Part shown: piece after piece, positions 46,141-55,337 of the stretch
Layout of the letters: each line of letters opens with the position of its first letter
Position numbering within the stretch: position 1 is the stretch's first letter
From: Dasania marina DSM 21967
Lineage (GTDB): Bacteria > Pseudomonadota > Gammaproteobacteria > Pseudomonadales > Dasaniaceae
Direction of reading: 5' to 3'
DNA length: 64,000 nt
Assembly: GCF_000373485.1 (NCBI RefSeq)
Contig: NZ_KB891586.1
Span: 405,356-469,355 of the forward strand
Translations under genes and position numbers: made by a program
The notes under the pieces: generated by a model
The model's database searches: none
What the model saw: only the letters and a program-made list of their open reading frames with translations
Told to the model about the DNA's origin: nothing

Positions 46141-46400
46141 ACCTGGCTATTGATAGCCTAGTGACGCTCAGCTGCTAGGCTCTCTTATTACTTTCCTCCT
46201 TTTTTATTAGCTAACTTCTATTATTAGTTACCCCCCAGCCCAGTAAAACATGGCACTGCAGCCAAGCTTACTGTAAGCTGCACGCCCCCAGCATGGCGGT
46301 CTTGGCAAGGTACACCCAGCCATTAATCTCATGCGCCACACTATATGCGAGCGACTATCCAGCACTTTTTTTTGCTGCGCACGCCATCAGAGACACATCA

Positions 46401-47789
46401 ATGAAATTTACCGATCTAGGCTTATCAGCCCCTATTCTTAAGGCTGTTGCCGAACAAGGCTATGACAGCCCTACCCCCATACAAGCGCAGGCCATACCCG
46501 CCGTACTTGAGGGCAAAGATATTATGGCCGCCGCCCAAACCGGCACCGGCAAAACCGCAGGTTTTACCCTGCCACTACTAGAACTACTATCCAAAGGCCC
46601 CAAAGCCCAAGTCAACCAAGTTCGCGCCTTAGTGCTTACCCCCACCCGCGAGCTAGCGGCACAGGTAGGCGAAAGCGTAGCGCTATACGGCAAAAACTTA
46701 CCGCTTAAATCAGCTATCGTTTTTGGCGGCGTTAAAATTAACCCTCAAATGATGAAGCTGCGCAAAGGTGTGGACATACTAGTAGCCACCCCCGGCCGCC
46801 TGATGGATTTATACAACCAAAACGCCATTAACTTTAAACAGCTAGAAGTATTAGTACTGGACGAAGCTGACCGCATGTTGGATATGGGTTTTATACGCGA
46901 CATTAAAAAAATTATTGCCGTGTTACCGCCGAAACGTCAAAACCTTTTATTCTCTGCTACGTTTTCTGATGACATACGCGCGCTGGCTAAAGGCCTGGTA
47001 CACGACCCGGTAGAAATTTCAGTGACGCCACGTAATGCCGCCGCCAAAACCGTAACCCAGTCGGTATACCCGGTTGATAAAACCCGCAAAACTAGCTTGT
47101 TGATAAAACTGATTAAAGACAATAACTGGCGACAAGTGCTGGTATTCAGTAAAACCAAGCACGGCGCCAACCGCTTAACCAAGCAGCTAGAAGACGCAGG
47201 CATAGCAGCCGCAGCGATACACGGAAATAAAAGCCAGGGCGCACGCACCAAAGCCCTAGCTAACTTTAAAGACAGCACCGTACAGGTGTTAGTCGCCACC
47301 GACATCGCCGCCCGCGGCATAGACATAGACCAGCTGCCCCATGTAGTAAACTACGAGTTGCCCCATGTTTCGGAAGACTATGTGCACCGTATAGGTCGCA
47401 CCGGCCGCGCGGGAGCCGAAGGCGAAGCGGTATCGTTGGTATGCGCCGACGAGTTTAAATTGCTAGCCGATATAGAGCGCCTAATACAAGCCTTAATCCC
47501 CCGCAAGAGTTTGGCTGGTTTTGAACCCACCCACCCGCTGCCAGAATCGCGTTTAAATACCCGACCCGTTAGCCCCAGAAAACCGAAAAAGCCTAGCCCC
47601 GGCCACCGCGACGGCCAGCGCTCGGGCGAAAACGCGCAGGGCCATAAACCGCCCGGCCGCTCTGGCGCTAGAAGATCGACAACGGGTGCAAACGATAGCA
47701 GCCCTAGCAGCAATCGCCGCAGCAAACCTAGCGGTGGCGGTCGCCCCTCCCGCACTAACAGTGGCGGTAATAATAGCGGTAACCGCTAA
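46401..47789 (+). CDS. rhlE: DEAD-box RNA helicase RhlE
   Basis: A 462-residue helicase. Q-motif [14 protein letters not shown]...TPIQ, Walker A AQTGTGKT (residues 45-52), [12 protein letters not shown] (154-157), SAT, and [10 protein letters not shown] are all present and in order. The C-terminal 90 residues are a basic, serine/glycine/proline-rich low-complexity RNA-binding tail. The natural start is ATG 46401 (MKFTDLGL); an in-frame ATG at 46293 adds 36 unrelated residues. RhlE remodels RNA in ribosome assembly and cold adaptation; the cold-shock gene lies nearby on the other strand. Confidence 0.94.
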   Translation: MKFTDLGLSAPILKAVAEQGYDSPTPIQAQAIPAVLEGKDIMAAAQTGTGKTAGFTLPLLELLSKGPKAQVNQVRALVLTPTRELAAQVGESVALYGKNLPLKSAIVFGGVKINPQMMKLRKGVDILVATPGRLMDLYNQNAINFKQLEVLVLDEADRMLDMGFIRDIKKIIAVLPPKRQNLLFSATFSDDIRALAKGLVHDPVEISVTPRNAAAKTVTQSVYPVDKTRKTSLLIKLIKDNNWRQVLVFSKTKHGANRLTKQLEDAGIAAAAIHGNKSQGARTKALANFKDSTVQVLVATDIAARGIDIDQLPHVVNYELPHVSEDYVHRIGRTGRAGAEGEAVSLVCADEFKLLADIERLIQALIPRKSLAGFEPTHPLPESRLNTRPVSPRKPKKPSPGHRDGQRSGENAQGHKPPGRSGARRSTTGANDSSPSSNRRSKPSGGGRPSRTNSGGNNSGNR

Positions 47790-47801
47790 GCTATCTAGCC
47801 A

Positions 47802-48050
47802 TGCCGGCCTTGCGCCGGCATCTGCTATACTCAAGCCCACCTTAAAGCACTGAATGCCGTGTCACGCACGTCCGATTAAAATCGTACGTGTCCGGCCCCC
47901 AAGCCGGCATCCATTTAATCAGTCCCTCCAATTGTTACCTAGACAGTTAGCAGCACGATAAAAGCTGCATTATGTCTGCCTTTCACTTTGCTAGTAACAA
48001 CTGACCTCATAACTTTCTGAATGCCGGCTCAAGGCCAGCATGACTAGAGG
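47802..48050. repeat. three REP-like CCGGC palindromes
   Basis: TGCCGGCCTTGCGCCGGCA at 47802-47820, a decayed copy near 47893-47912, and GCCGGCTCAAGGCCAGCAT near 48024-48043. They fill most of the 364-bp gap between the convergent rhlE and cold-shock genes. The first may serve as rhlE terminator. Confidence 0.75.
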
Positions 48051-48077
48051 GCTTAGCCAGTCTTTTTAACAGGCAAT

Positions 48078-48111
48078 AAAAAAGGGTAAGACCGAAGTCT
48101 TACCCTTTTTT
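48078..48111. terminator. bidirectional intrinsic terminator after cold-shock gene
   Basis: AAAAAAGGGTAAGAC and GTCTTACCCTTTTTT pair perfectly with a CGAA loop and have A and T runs on both sides. Confidence 0.92.
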
Positions 48112-48153
48112 CAAACCCTTGCGAGTTTGCTTATAGCTTAATTAGCGAACTAA

Positions 48154-48360
48154 TTAGATAGCTACGATGTTCTCGGCTTGTGGGCCTTTTTGGCCTTGAG
48201 TTACAGTGAACTCAACGCGCTGGCCTTCGGCCAAAGTTTTGAAGCCTGAACCAGAAATAGCAGAGAAGTGCGCGAACACGTCTGGGCCGCTTTCTTGCTC
48301 GATGAAACCAAAACCTTTAGATTCGTTAAACCACTTAACAGTACCAGTAGTATTAGACAT
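48154..48360 (-). CDS. cold-shock domain protein (CspA family)
   Basis: A 68-residue single-domain cold-shock protein. [30 protein letters not shown] contains both RNA-binding motifs (RNP1 [11 protein letters not shown]2 VFAHFSAI); it ends [16 protein letters not shown] as usual. It acts as an RNA chaperone. AGGAT precedes the ATG. The 230 bp upstream have room for a long structured 5' leader of the kind that controls cspA-type genes, but I could not identify a cold box with certainty. Confidence 0.95.
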   Translation of the reverse strand: MSNTTGTVKWFNESKGFGFIEQESGPDVFAHFSAISGSGFKTLAEGQRVEFTVTQGQKGPQAENIVAI

Positions 48361-48590
48361 AGTTGTATCCTAAATTTTCAAAAGTAAATAAAGCCAATAT
48401 TGGCCGTTGGGCTGGAAGTGATGCTATTACTTATGAAATCAGGACGAGTATCTAAACGACTATCGAAATGGTGTGCATATTGTAAAAAACGTACTTTCAA
48501 GCTAGGCGGCATTATATACTGCCTCACTGTGAAGTCAATGAGTAATAATAACTATAGCCCATAAAGCCCTAGGCTTTTCTTGGCTATGGC

Positions 48591-50102
48591 CTATTGCCCC
48601 TCACCTTTTTTTGAGTAAGCGCTGAAATCTATTTGAGTTACATTAGAGCAATCTACTTGCTCTTCATTAAATGTCATGCTGGTAGCCCCTACCCCCGCGC
48701 CCAATAAATCCTTACTTTGCTGCGCCTTAAGCAGCTGCGCTTTTATTTTGGCATCTACCTGTAGGGGGATAAAAATCACCGCGTCATAAACCCGCATAGC
48801 CAAACGCCCCAGCTCAACACTGAGCGAGGCCAGCACCCTAAATATCACACTCGCACAATACAGTATCAGCTGTAAGCTACTGCTTAACACGGGCCTAAAG
48901 GTTTGTACCGCATACTCCAACGGCATCACGATGGCGGCAAACAACCAGCAAGCAAAAAAGCTCATTACCGCCAGCGACCATTGGTTCATGTCGGCTTGCA
49001 GCACGGACGCCATACTTTGCAAGCCCCCCGCCCAACTGGCCGATAATACTGACAGCGCCAACAACATCAGCCCCGCCACTGTCGCTAAGGTGTTTTTAAC
49101 CCAAGATTTGACCGGAGCTAGCAGCGGTAACATATGGGTAGTGCCTGTGGTTTCGCACAGCAGCACCGAGGATAACACCAGCATGGCGCTGTGCATGGCC
49201 AATACCGGCAGACCCAGCGCTACGCTTTCCCCTAGCTGCTGAGCAAAAGGTAATAACAATAACTGACTATTATAAAAACCAATCATGGCTGCAACAAACA
49301 CCAGCGAGCTGGCAATAAAGAAGCGTGCTAGCACCGAGGCCATAAAACCCTGACCATTACCCGCCGTGAGTAATTCATAACGGCACATCTCTTGGTCCAA
49401 TCTGCGTATATCTCGCTGCAAAACGGCGCTTTTGCCTTCAGTTGCGGCTAGTAATTGCCCTAAACGGCGCCACTGTGACTCTAGCCCAGCTAACAATTTG
49501 TGTCGGTTGCTGACACTCCAGCGGTGTTCACGCATAGCATCTTGCTGATGTAACTGCACGGTACTGTGCATATCCGCTAAAATTTTTACCATCACATCGC
49601 TATTGCGGTCATCATTTTCAATTTGCGCGATAGCTTCTACCGCAGCCACCCACTCCGGCGAGGGTGGCGGGATGTGAGCACTGTCTTCATAGTCACGCTG
49701 TAACACCGTTAAGTGCTCGCTGACGACTGCTGCTTTATCTTTGTAGTAGGCCAGCTCTTTATGCACCCGCCCTTCTATATCTCCATAGCGGCGCTGTACC
49801 CGGCGCTGCGACAACACCTCAACCAAGGCTTTAGTGACTTCGTAGTGACGCAACCTGACCCGCTGCTCTGAACGTATGCAAATCTTTGATAATAAACGGA
49901 ATTGTTTTTGTAAGACGCGAAAGAATTGCTCTATCAAGCGCTGCGCCTGAATACGGAACAAGTACATGGCAATCAGCGCGGCCGCCCCTACAGCAATGGA
50001 ATACAAGACTGGCGAGTCCGAGTAGTTCATGCCTAGCTCCTTCAAAGTATTTCTCATTAGCGGCATTTTAGTTGAAAGCTGCCGCATTGAATACGTTGAC
50101 AA
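48591..50102 (-). CDS. unknown membrane protein with coiled coil
   Basis: I do not recognise this 503-residue protein. One membrane helix lies at residues 33-50, a long charged helical region with coiled-coil character at about 60-250 (RSEQRVRLRHYEVTKALVEVLSQRR), then four to five membrane helices at 262-450, and a soluble tail. It has no enzymatic motif that I can see. The overall shape (membrane anchor, coiled coil, membrane domain) suggests a structural or mechanosensing-type protein, but this is speculation. It stands alone between the cold-shock gene and the small lysozyme-like gene. Confidence 0.6.
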   Translation of the reverse strand: MSTYSMRQLSTKMPLMRNTLKELGMNYSDSPVLYSIAVGAAALIAMYLFRIQAQRLIEQFFRVLQKQFRLLSKICIRSEQRVRLRHYEVTKALVEVLSQRRVQRRYGDIEGRVHKELAYYKDKAAVVSEHLTVLQRDYEDSAHIPPPSPEWVAAVEAIAQIENDDRNSDVMVKILADMHSTVQLHQQDAMREHRWSVSNRHKLLAGLESQWRRLGQLLAATEGKSAVLQRDIRRLDQEMCRYELLTAGNGQGFMASVLARFFIASSLVFVAAMIGFYNSQLLLLPFAQQLGESVALGLPVLAMHSAMLVLSSVLLCETTGTTHMLPLLAPVKSWVKNTLATVAGLMLLALSVLSASWAGGLQSMASVLQADMNQWSLAVMSFFACWLFAAIVMPLEYAVQTFRPVLSSSLQLILYCASVIFRVLASLSVELGRLAMRVYDAVIFIPLQVDAKIKAQLLKAQQSKDLLGAGVGATSMTFNEEQVDCSNVTQIDFSAYSKKGEGQ

Positions 50103-50440
50103 TAGCCAAGACTATGCACTGAACAACGCTTTTATGACGTAGTCGTCTTTACCGGCTACCGCTTATAAGACTTAAGCGTTTAAAACCAGCAGCTTAGCCA
50201 GCATAAAAAGAATAAATCGAGAAATATGCTGTAAGCGCTTAAAATTTTTAGAAAAAACTGGCGTAAGCTGCTAATTAGGTCTAAACCTAGCAATAGCAAA
50301 ATACAAATTGTTCGCCACATAACAACTACAGCCACGCCCCGTGAGCTGTTTTACCAAAAAGCGGAACAGTTTGTGCTTTAAATAATAAAACAGTCGGTAA
50401 CGACATTAAGGCATTAGCGCAGCAGCAAGGCTGGCTTCAT
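50103..50440. other. intergenic region, nothing recognised
   Basis: This 338-bp gap lies between divergent genes and should carry both promoters. I see no repeat array, REP element or convincing paired promoter boxes here. Confidence 0.55.
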
Positions 50441-50887
50441 ATGAATATTGATAACACCCATCTATGCCAGTATGTGATAGAACCCACCCTCCATTATTTA
50501 GAGATGTATTCACCCGCGGCCTCCCATATGCTGCTAGGCGTTGCCAACCAAGAGTCTGCTGGCAACCCTTTTTGTGAAGACCACCAAGGCTTGGGGCTAT
50601 TCCAAATTAGCTCTAGCCAACACCGCAGCGTGTGGGATAACTACCTAGCCTTTCAGCCCGACCTCGCTAGCCGAGTACGTGGCCTAGCCAGCCAGCACCA
50701 ATTTCTAAAAGACCCCGATAGCGAACTTATCACCAACCTACGCTACAGCACCGCCATAGCTTGGATGATATTTTTGCAAAGTGAAGCCGACGAAAAGAAG
50801 TCCCAACCTGAACCACTAAACCCTTACTGGCATCAGTTGTATCACGAGCAAGATGGGTTTGATGGGGTATTAGCGAAAGCGGTTTGA
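50441..50887 (+). CDS. small protein with lysozyme/SLT-like motif
   Basis: A 148-residue protein without signal peptide. The segment MLLGVANQESAGNPFCEDHQGLGLFQISSSQ resembles the catalytic part of lytic transglycosylases or phage-type lysozymes (E-S...GLGLFQI). The second half (LITNLRYSTAIAWMIFLQ) matches the later helices of that fold. Close proteins I recall are annotated as hypothetical. Because it lacks export signals it would stay in the cytosol unless exported by another route. Its neighbour downstream is the flagellar regulator fleR on the opposite strand; a flagellar-cap or rod-related muramidase role is a guess. Confidence 0.6.
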   Translation: MNIDNTHLCQYVIEPTLHYLEMYSPAASHMLLGVANQESAGNPFCEDHQGLGLFQISSSQHRSVWDNYLAFQPDLASRVRGLASQHQFLKDPDSELITNLRYSTAIAWMIFLQSEADEKKSQPEPLNPYWHQLYHEQDGFDGVLAKAV

Positions 50888-50902
50888 TTGGCTGACAGCG
50901 GC

Positions 50903-51030
50903 AGCCAAAGCTGTAAGCTGTAAGCTGTAAGCTGTAAGCTGTAAGCTGTAAAAATGTTAACTTGCCTCCCTCTAAATTACTAAGTCCGTTTTTTCTTTTA
51001 CTTATAGCTTGCCGCTTGTAGCTTACCCCT
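50903..51030. repeat. heptamer-phased AGCTGTA/TAGCTTG arrays, inverted
   Basis: Six AGCTGTA-type units (about 50908-50950), then after 50 bp TTATAGC, TTGCCGC, TTGTAGC, TTACCCC units in the opposite orientation (51002-51029). They lie between convergent genes, and the two halves can pair. A short perfect hairpin GTCGCC-TGC-GGCGAC follows at 51031-51045. Confidence 0.9.
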
Positions 51031-51047
51031 GTCGCCTGCGGCGACTT

Positions 51048-52439
51048 CTAAGCCCCTAGGCTTATGCCATTATCACGCATGCGCGCAATTTTATAACGCA
51101 GGGTTCTGGGGCTAATACCCAGTTTTTCGGCGGTGTTTTTGCGCGAGCCGTTTTCGGAACGCAGGGTGCTTAGAATAATTTCAAATTCACGCTGCTGTAA
51201 GTCACTGCCCAACACATTACTGTCATCTAAGGACTCTACTGCGACACTTGTTAAACCTGCTGGGGTTAAACCGGTTGGCGCTAAGCCCGCTGGAGCGAAA
51301 GGGTCTATGCGCAGATCGGCGACGGTAATGACATTGCCAGACTGCATAATTAAGGCGCGCTGCACCACATTATCCAACTCCCGCACATTGCCCGGCCAAG
51401 GGTGATTGATCAGGGTTTGCTGAGTCGCTTGGTCAAAGCAGGCGTTGACCCGACCCATTTTTACCGTGTGATTGTTTAATAGCCGCTGGGCGATGGCGAG
51501 TATATCTTGCTTGCGCTCGCGCAGTGGCAGCCAGTTGAGGGGGAATACGCTGAGCCTATAATATAAATCTTCTCTAAAACGGCCGTTTTTTACATCGTCC
51601 GCTAAATGGCGGTTGGTGGTGGCTAGAATACGCACATCCAAGCTAATGGTTTTACGGCCGCCTAAACGCTCTACTTCGCGCTCTTGGATTACCCGCAGCA
51701 ACTTCGCTTGCAGGCTAATATCCATTTCCGAAATTTCATCTAATAACAGCGTGCCACCATTGGCTTGCTCAAACTTTCCCGGCATGCTGGTATAGGCGCC
51801 GGTAAACGCGCCCTTCTCGTGGCCAAATAACATCCCCTCCAACATATTCTCGGGTATGGCGGCACAGTTAATCGCGATAAAAGGCTGCTGGGCACGGCTG
51901 GATTGCTGGTGTATATAACGCGCCAACACCTCTTTACCAGTGCCCGACTCGCCACAGATTAATACCGTAGAATCGGTGGCAGCCACGCGCTGGGCCAATT
52001 GCAGTAATTGCTGGCTGGAGGGCTCTACCGCTACCGGGCCTTCATCGTCGCCGGGGCTGGCCACGCCCACATAGCGGCTTACCGTATCCACCAATAGTTG
52101 TGGCTTAAAAGGCTTAACCAAATAGTCCACGGCACCATTGCGTATAGCCTCTACCGAAGCACTGACACTGCCATAGGCGGTAATCAATAACATGGGCAGT
52201 TGCGGGTAATCCTGACGCACAGCTTTTAATAGCGCCATGCCATCCATCGCTCCCATATTGATGTCAGACACCACCATATCAAAGGCTTGCCTAGGCAATA
52301 GCGTGAGGGCTTGCTCGGCGCTGTCGGCTTGAGTGACCTTACAACCGGCCAACTCCAACGTGTCGGCTAAGGCTTCACGCAGGTCTAAGTCATCTTCCAC
52401 CACTAAAATGGTGGCTTTTAGGCTTGGAGTGTTACTCAT
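51048..52439 (-). CDS. fleR: sigma-54 response regulator FleR (FlrC)
   Basis: A 463-residue NtrC-type activator. The receiver has phosphoacceptor D59 (VVSDINMG). The AAA+ domain shows Walker A GESGTGKE (163-170), GAFTGA (210-215, sigma-54 contact) and the LLLDEISEMD Walker B, and the protein ends in a Fis-type helix-turn-helix (NTAEKLGISPRTLRYKIARM). The linker before it has a pentapeptide repeat (PAGLAPTGLTPAGLT). I chose ATG 52439, preceded by GGAG, over 52460. It overlaps fleS by 8 bp. With FleS it turns on middle flagellar genes (basal body, hook). Confidence 0.93.
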   Translation of the reverse strand: MSNTPSLKATILVVEDDLDLREALADTLELAGCKVTQADSAEQALTLLPRQAFDMVVSDINMGAMDGMALLKAVRQDYPQLPMLLITAYGSVSASVEAIRNGAVDYLVKPFKPQLLVDTVSRYVGVASPGDDEGPVAVEPSSQQLLQLAQRVAATDSTVLICGESGTGKEVLARYIHQQSSRAQQPFIAINCAAIPENMLEGMLFGHEKGAFTGAYTSMPGKFEQANGGTLLLDEISEMDISLQAKLLRVIQEREVERLGGRKTISLDVRILATTNRHLADDVKNGRFREDLYYRLSVFPLNWLPLRERKQDILAIAQRLLNNHTVKMGRVNACFDQATQQTLINHPWPGNVRELDNVVQRALIMQSGNVITVADLRIDPFAPAGLAPTGLTPAGLTSVAVESLDDSNVLGSDLQQREFEIILSTLRSENGSRKNTAEKLGISPRTLRYKIARMRDNGISLGA

Positions 52440-53643
52440 ACTCTGCTCCCTGGCCAGCATTATTGATCAGCGGCAAGGTGATGCAGGCGCGACAACCGCC
52501 GCCGGGTTCAGGGCTGAGGCTAAACTGGCCATGATGGGCTTGTGCCACTGCCCGCACCACCGCCAAACCTAAGCCGGTGCCTTGCGGCTTAGTTGTATAA
52601 AAGGGCTCATCCAGGTTAGCAAGTACCTGCTTACTAACACCTACGCCGTTATCGATAATGGCAATACTGAGCGTATCGGGTTGCAGTTGTGATAGCTCTA
52701 TACGCAGGTGCGCGGGCTGCTCACCCGCCGCCTGTACGCCGTTATTCACTAAATTCACTAAGGCCCCTAGCATACTGTCGCTATTGCACTGCACCTGCTT
52801 GTCGGGGCAGTGATTATGCAGCTCGTAGCTGGCTTGATGACTGGCCATGACCACCTCGATGGCGGATTCTAGGTCGTCCATCAATTGCTGCGCACTAACG
52901 GCATCGGTGAGTTTGACGTCGCCGCGCACAAAGATCAGCATGTCCTGTACTTGCCGCTCTAGGTGCTGCAGGCGCGATAAGATTTTTTCGGAAAAGCGCT
53001 GGCTTTGCTCTTTGCTCAGCGCCGAGTCGCAGAGATGGCCGGCGTAAAGCATGGCGGCCGACAGCGGTGTGCGTATTTGGTGAGCCAGTGAGGACATCAT
53101 GCGCCCCATATCCGATAAGCGCTTGTGGCGGCTGAGGTTGCGTTGCAGCTCGCGAGTTTCGGTCATATCGGTAAGTACAATAAGCTGACCGCCATCCTTC
53201 TCTAAAGAGCGGGTAGCCAAGCTAACGCGGCGGCCATCTTTCAGCGAGATTTCGTGGCCATCATCGCCGCGGGGAGAAAAGTTTTTACTAATCACATCAC
53301 GCCACAGCTCGCCAATTAAGGGCTCACCTAAGAAGGTGATGGCGGCAGGGTTGCAGTCGCGTATGCGGCCGCGGTTGTCTATAACGATGACACCGGAAGG
53401 CAGCACATTAAGTAGGCTTTCTAAGTGGTCGGATAAGCGCTCTTTCTCTTGCAGCTCATGCAAGCGCTGTTCGGCGACCTCATGCAGCTCCTCGCTGAGG
53501 GTATCTACCCGCTGCTCCATCTCATGGTAGTTGTCGGCCAATTGCGTAGAGGCACTGTTAAACAGCGCCAAGGCATCGCTAATGGTATTGGCGGCACTTG
53601 TAGGCTTGGACGTGGAAGGGCTTATCACTGCGGTTACCGGCAT
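52432..53643 (-). CDS. fleS: sensor histidine kinase FleS (FlrB)
   Basis: A 403-residue cytosolic kinase: coiled coil (residues 35-75), PAS domain (76-165, LPSGVIVIDNRGRIRDCNPAA), HisKA with H188 (SLAHQIRTPLSAA), then the ATPase domain with N-box NLVNNGVQAAG and GTGLGLAVV. It has no membrane helices, as in FleS/FlrB. It phosphorylates FleR. Upstream is a strong sigma-54 promoter (53723-53736), so it is a class-II flagellar gene controlled by FleQ. Confidence 0.93.
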   Translation of the reverse strand: MPVTAVISPSTSKPTSAANTISDALALFNSASTQLADNYHEMEQRVDTLSEELHEVAEQRLHELQEKERLSDHLESLLNVLPSGVIVIDNRGRIRDCNPAAITFLGEPLIGELWRDVISKNFSPRGDDGHEISLKDGRRVSLATRSLEKDGGQLIVLTDMTETRELQRNLSRHKRLSDMGRMMSSLAHQIRTPLSAAMLYAGHLCDSALSKEQSQRFSEKILSRLQHLERQVQDMLIFVRGDVKLTDAVSAQQLMDDLESAIEVVMASHQASYELHNHCPDKQVQCNSDSMLGALVNLVNNGVQAAGEQPAHLRIELSQLQPDTLSIAIIDNGVGVSKQVLANLDEPFYTTKPQGTGLGLAVVRAVAQAHHGQFSLSPEPGGGCRACITLPLINNAGQGAEYE

Positions 53644-53722
53644 TATCGCTCCAGCGCTATCATCTCAGGGGTTACACAAAAGCCAAATAACTGGCTCTAA
53701 CTACTGCGTTAATAGTACTATT

Positions 53723-53736
53723 GCAAGGGCCATGCC
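53723..53736 (-). promoter_or_regulatory. sigma-54 promoter of fleSR
   Basis: Minus strand GGCATGGCCCTTGC, i.e. the invariant GG-N10-GC layout with a good TTGCAA -12 box. It lies 80 bp upstream of fleS, in agreement with the known RpoN/FleQ (FlrA) control of this operon. Confidence 0.82.
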
Positions 53737-53775
53737 CACTTTTAAAAACCAATAAAAACAATGACTTATAAACAG

Positions 53776-53798
53776 AAAAAGCCACACAGAGGTGGCTT
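53776..53798 (-). terminator. intrinsic terminator between fleQ and fleS
   Basis: On the minus strand AAGCCAC-CTCTGT-GTGGCTT is followed by TTT and more T. It ends the fleQ transcript just before the fleS promoter. Confidence 0.85.
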
Positions 53799-53827
53799 CG
53801 TCAAGGAGTTGGCGGGGGATGCAGCGC

Positions 53828-53890
53828 TAAGCCACAAGCGGCAAGCTTCAAGATAGGCATTCACTTGTAGCTTGTAGCTTAAAGCTTTGA
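53828..53890. repeat. heptamer-phased repeat array with inverted halves
   Basis: Units AGCCACA, AGCGGCA, AGCTTCA, then TTGTAGC, TTGTAGC, TTAAAGC in the reverse orientation, all in a 7-bp register. The block sits between the fleQ stop codon and its terminator, so it is transcribed as the fleQ 3' UTR. Confidence 0.88.
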
Positions 53891-53897
53891 CCGCAGG

Positions 53898-55337
53898 TCA
53901 CTTCCGCTGTAAATCATATTTCCGCATTTTCTCCACTAAGGTAGTACGGCGTATTTTGAGACGCTCGGCGGCGCGGGCGACCACTCCACAGCTGTCATCT
54001 ATGGCTTGCTGGATAAGGCTTCTTTCTAGGTTGGTGAGGTATTCTTTGAGGTCTATGCCGTTCACGGGTAACAGCGCGGTGGCATCGGTGTCGACAATGG
54101 AGGGCATGCTGCCGCCCTCGCCTTCGGGTAATACTAAGTCTTCATTGCCGGGGTCTACATGGCGGAATTTTTTCGGAAGCTCTTGCACCCCCACCACCCC
54201 ATAGGGATAGAGTATGGCCATGCGTTCGACCAGGTTGGCCAGCTCGCGTACATTGCCCGACCACTCGTGATGGCACAACGACATTATGGCTGCCGAGTTG
54301 AAACGTATAGAGCCGCGCTTTTCGTTTTCCATACGAGTGATGAGCTCGTTCAGCAGCACCGGTATATCTTCCACTCGCTCACGCAGGGCGGGCATTTCTA
54401 TGGGGAAGACGTTGAGGCGGTAATACAAATCTTCTCTGAAGCCACCCTCGTCTATCATTTTATCTAGGTCGCGGTGTGTGGCGGCGATCACCCGTACATC
54501 GGCCTTAATGGTTTTATTGCCACCTACCCGCTCGTAACTGCGCTCTTGCAGGGCACGCAGAATTTTAACCTGCATATCCAGTGGCATGTCGCCAATTTCA
54601 TCTAAAAACAGGGTGCCACCTTGAGCCATTTCAAAGCGTCCGGCCCGCGAGGTGACAGCGCCGGTAAACGCGCCCTTTTCGTGGCCAAATAATTCACTTT
54701 CTAATAATTCGCGGGGGATAGCGCCGCAGTTAACCGGCACAAAGGGCTTATCGCGACGGGTGGAGTTGTAATGCAGGGTTCTGGCGACCACTTCTTTGCC
54801 CGTGCCCGACTCACCAGTCACTAAGACGGTAACTTCTTTATCGGCCACCTGAGTAATCATTTCACGCACCCGCTGTAGCTCACGGCTGCTGCCCACTAGG
54901 CTGCGGAATAACTGCACATCGCGCTGGCGCACGCGGCCGGCGCGTATATCGTATTGCTCGCGGTAAACCTGCGCTCGGTGCAGGGAATCCATAAAGCTGT
55001 TATAGCTGGGGGGAAAGCTTAACTGTGCGATGACTTTATGCCTAAGCTCTTCGTCGCCCACGCTATCGAGATCGTGTTCGCCCATTAAAATCACCGGGCA
55101 GGAAGCATCCCATTGCTTGGCATCCTCCAAGCGCTGCGCTAAGGTTTCGCTGCTGTTGTCACCCAAAATTAGGGCTTTAACTTGACGGCTATCACTTTCC
55201 GCTTTGGCAATCAGCTCGCGCCATTGCTCACCGGTGCAGCTAAAAGGGCTGTCACCCAAAAAATCTAATATTACTGCGGCATCGTGCCTACGCTGCTCAT
55301 TGTCATCTACAACAATAACGCTATTTTCATCCCACAT
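53898..55337 (-). CDS. fleQ: flagellar master regulator FleQ (FlrA)
   Basis: A 479-residue sigma-54 activator. N-terminal FleQ domain (1-125); AAA+ domain with Walker A GESGTGKE (175-182), GAFTGA (222-227) and [11 protein letters not shown] (240-250); C-terminal helix-turn-helix ([22 protein letters not shown]). The N-domain lacks the receiver active-site pattern, as in FleQ. FleQ switches flagellar and exopolysaccharide genes and binds c-di-GMP; the gene for a c-di-GMP phosphodiesterase-type protein is its upstream neighbour. FleQ heads the cascade, acting on the fleSR promoter. Confidence 0.94.
   Translation of the reverse strand: MWDENSVIVVDDNEQRRHDAAVILDFLGDSPFSCTGEQWRELIAKAESDSRQVKALILGDNSSETLAQRLEDAKQWDASCPVILMGEHDLDSVGDEELRHKVIAQLSFPPSYNSFMDSLHRAQVYREQYDIRAGRVRQRDVQLFRSLVGSSRELQRVREMITQVADKEVTVLVTGESGTGKEVVARTLHYNSTRRDKPFVPVNCGAIPRELLESELFGHEKGAFTGAVTSRAGRFEMAQGGTLFLDEIGDMPLDMQVKILRALQERSYERVGGNKTIKADVRVIAATHRDLDKMIDEGGFREDLYYRLNVFPIEMPALRERVEDIPVLLNELITRMENEKRGSIRFNSAAIMSLCHHEWSGNVRELANLVERMAILYPYGVVGVQELPKKFRHVDPGNEDLVLPEGEGGSMPSIVDTDATALLPVNGIDLKEYLTNLERSLIQQAIDDSCGVVARAAERLKIRRTTLVEKMRKYDLQRK

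Noticed and set aside
46155-46181. Terminator after the lipoprotein gene (AGCCTAG/CTAGGCT)
   Set aside because: The stem is perfect but there is a 13-base loop and no U-run, so I did not list it as a feature.
46937-47840. Long antisense reading frames across rhlE
   Set aside because: They mirror codon bias of the helicase gene and have no family similarity.
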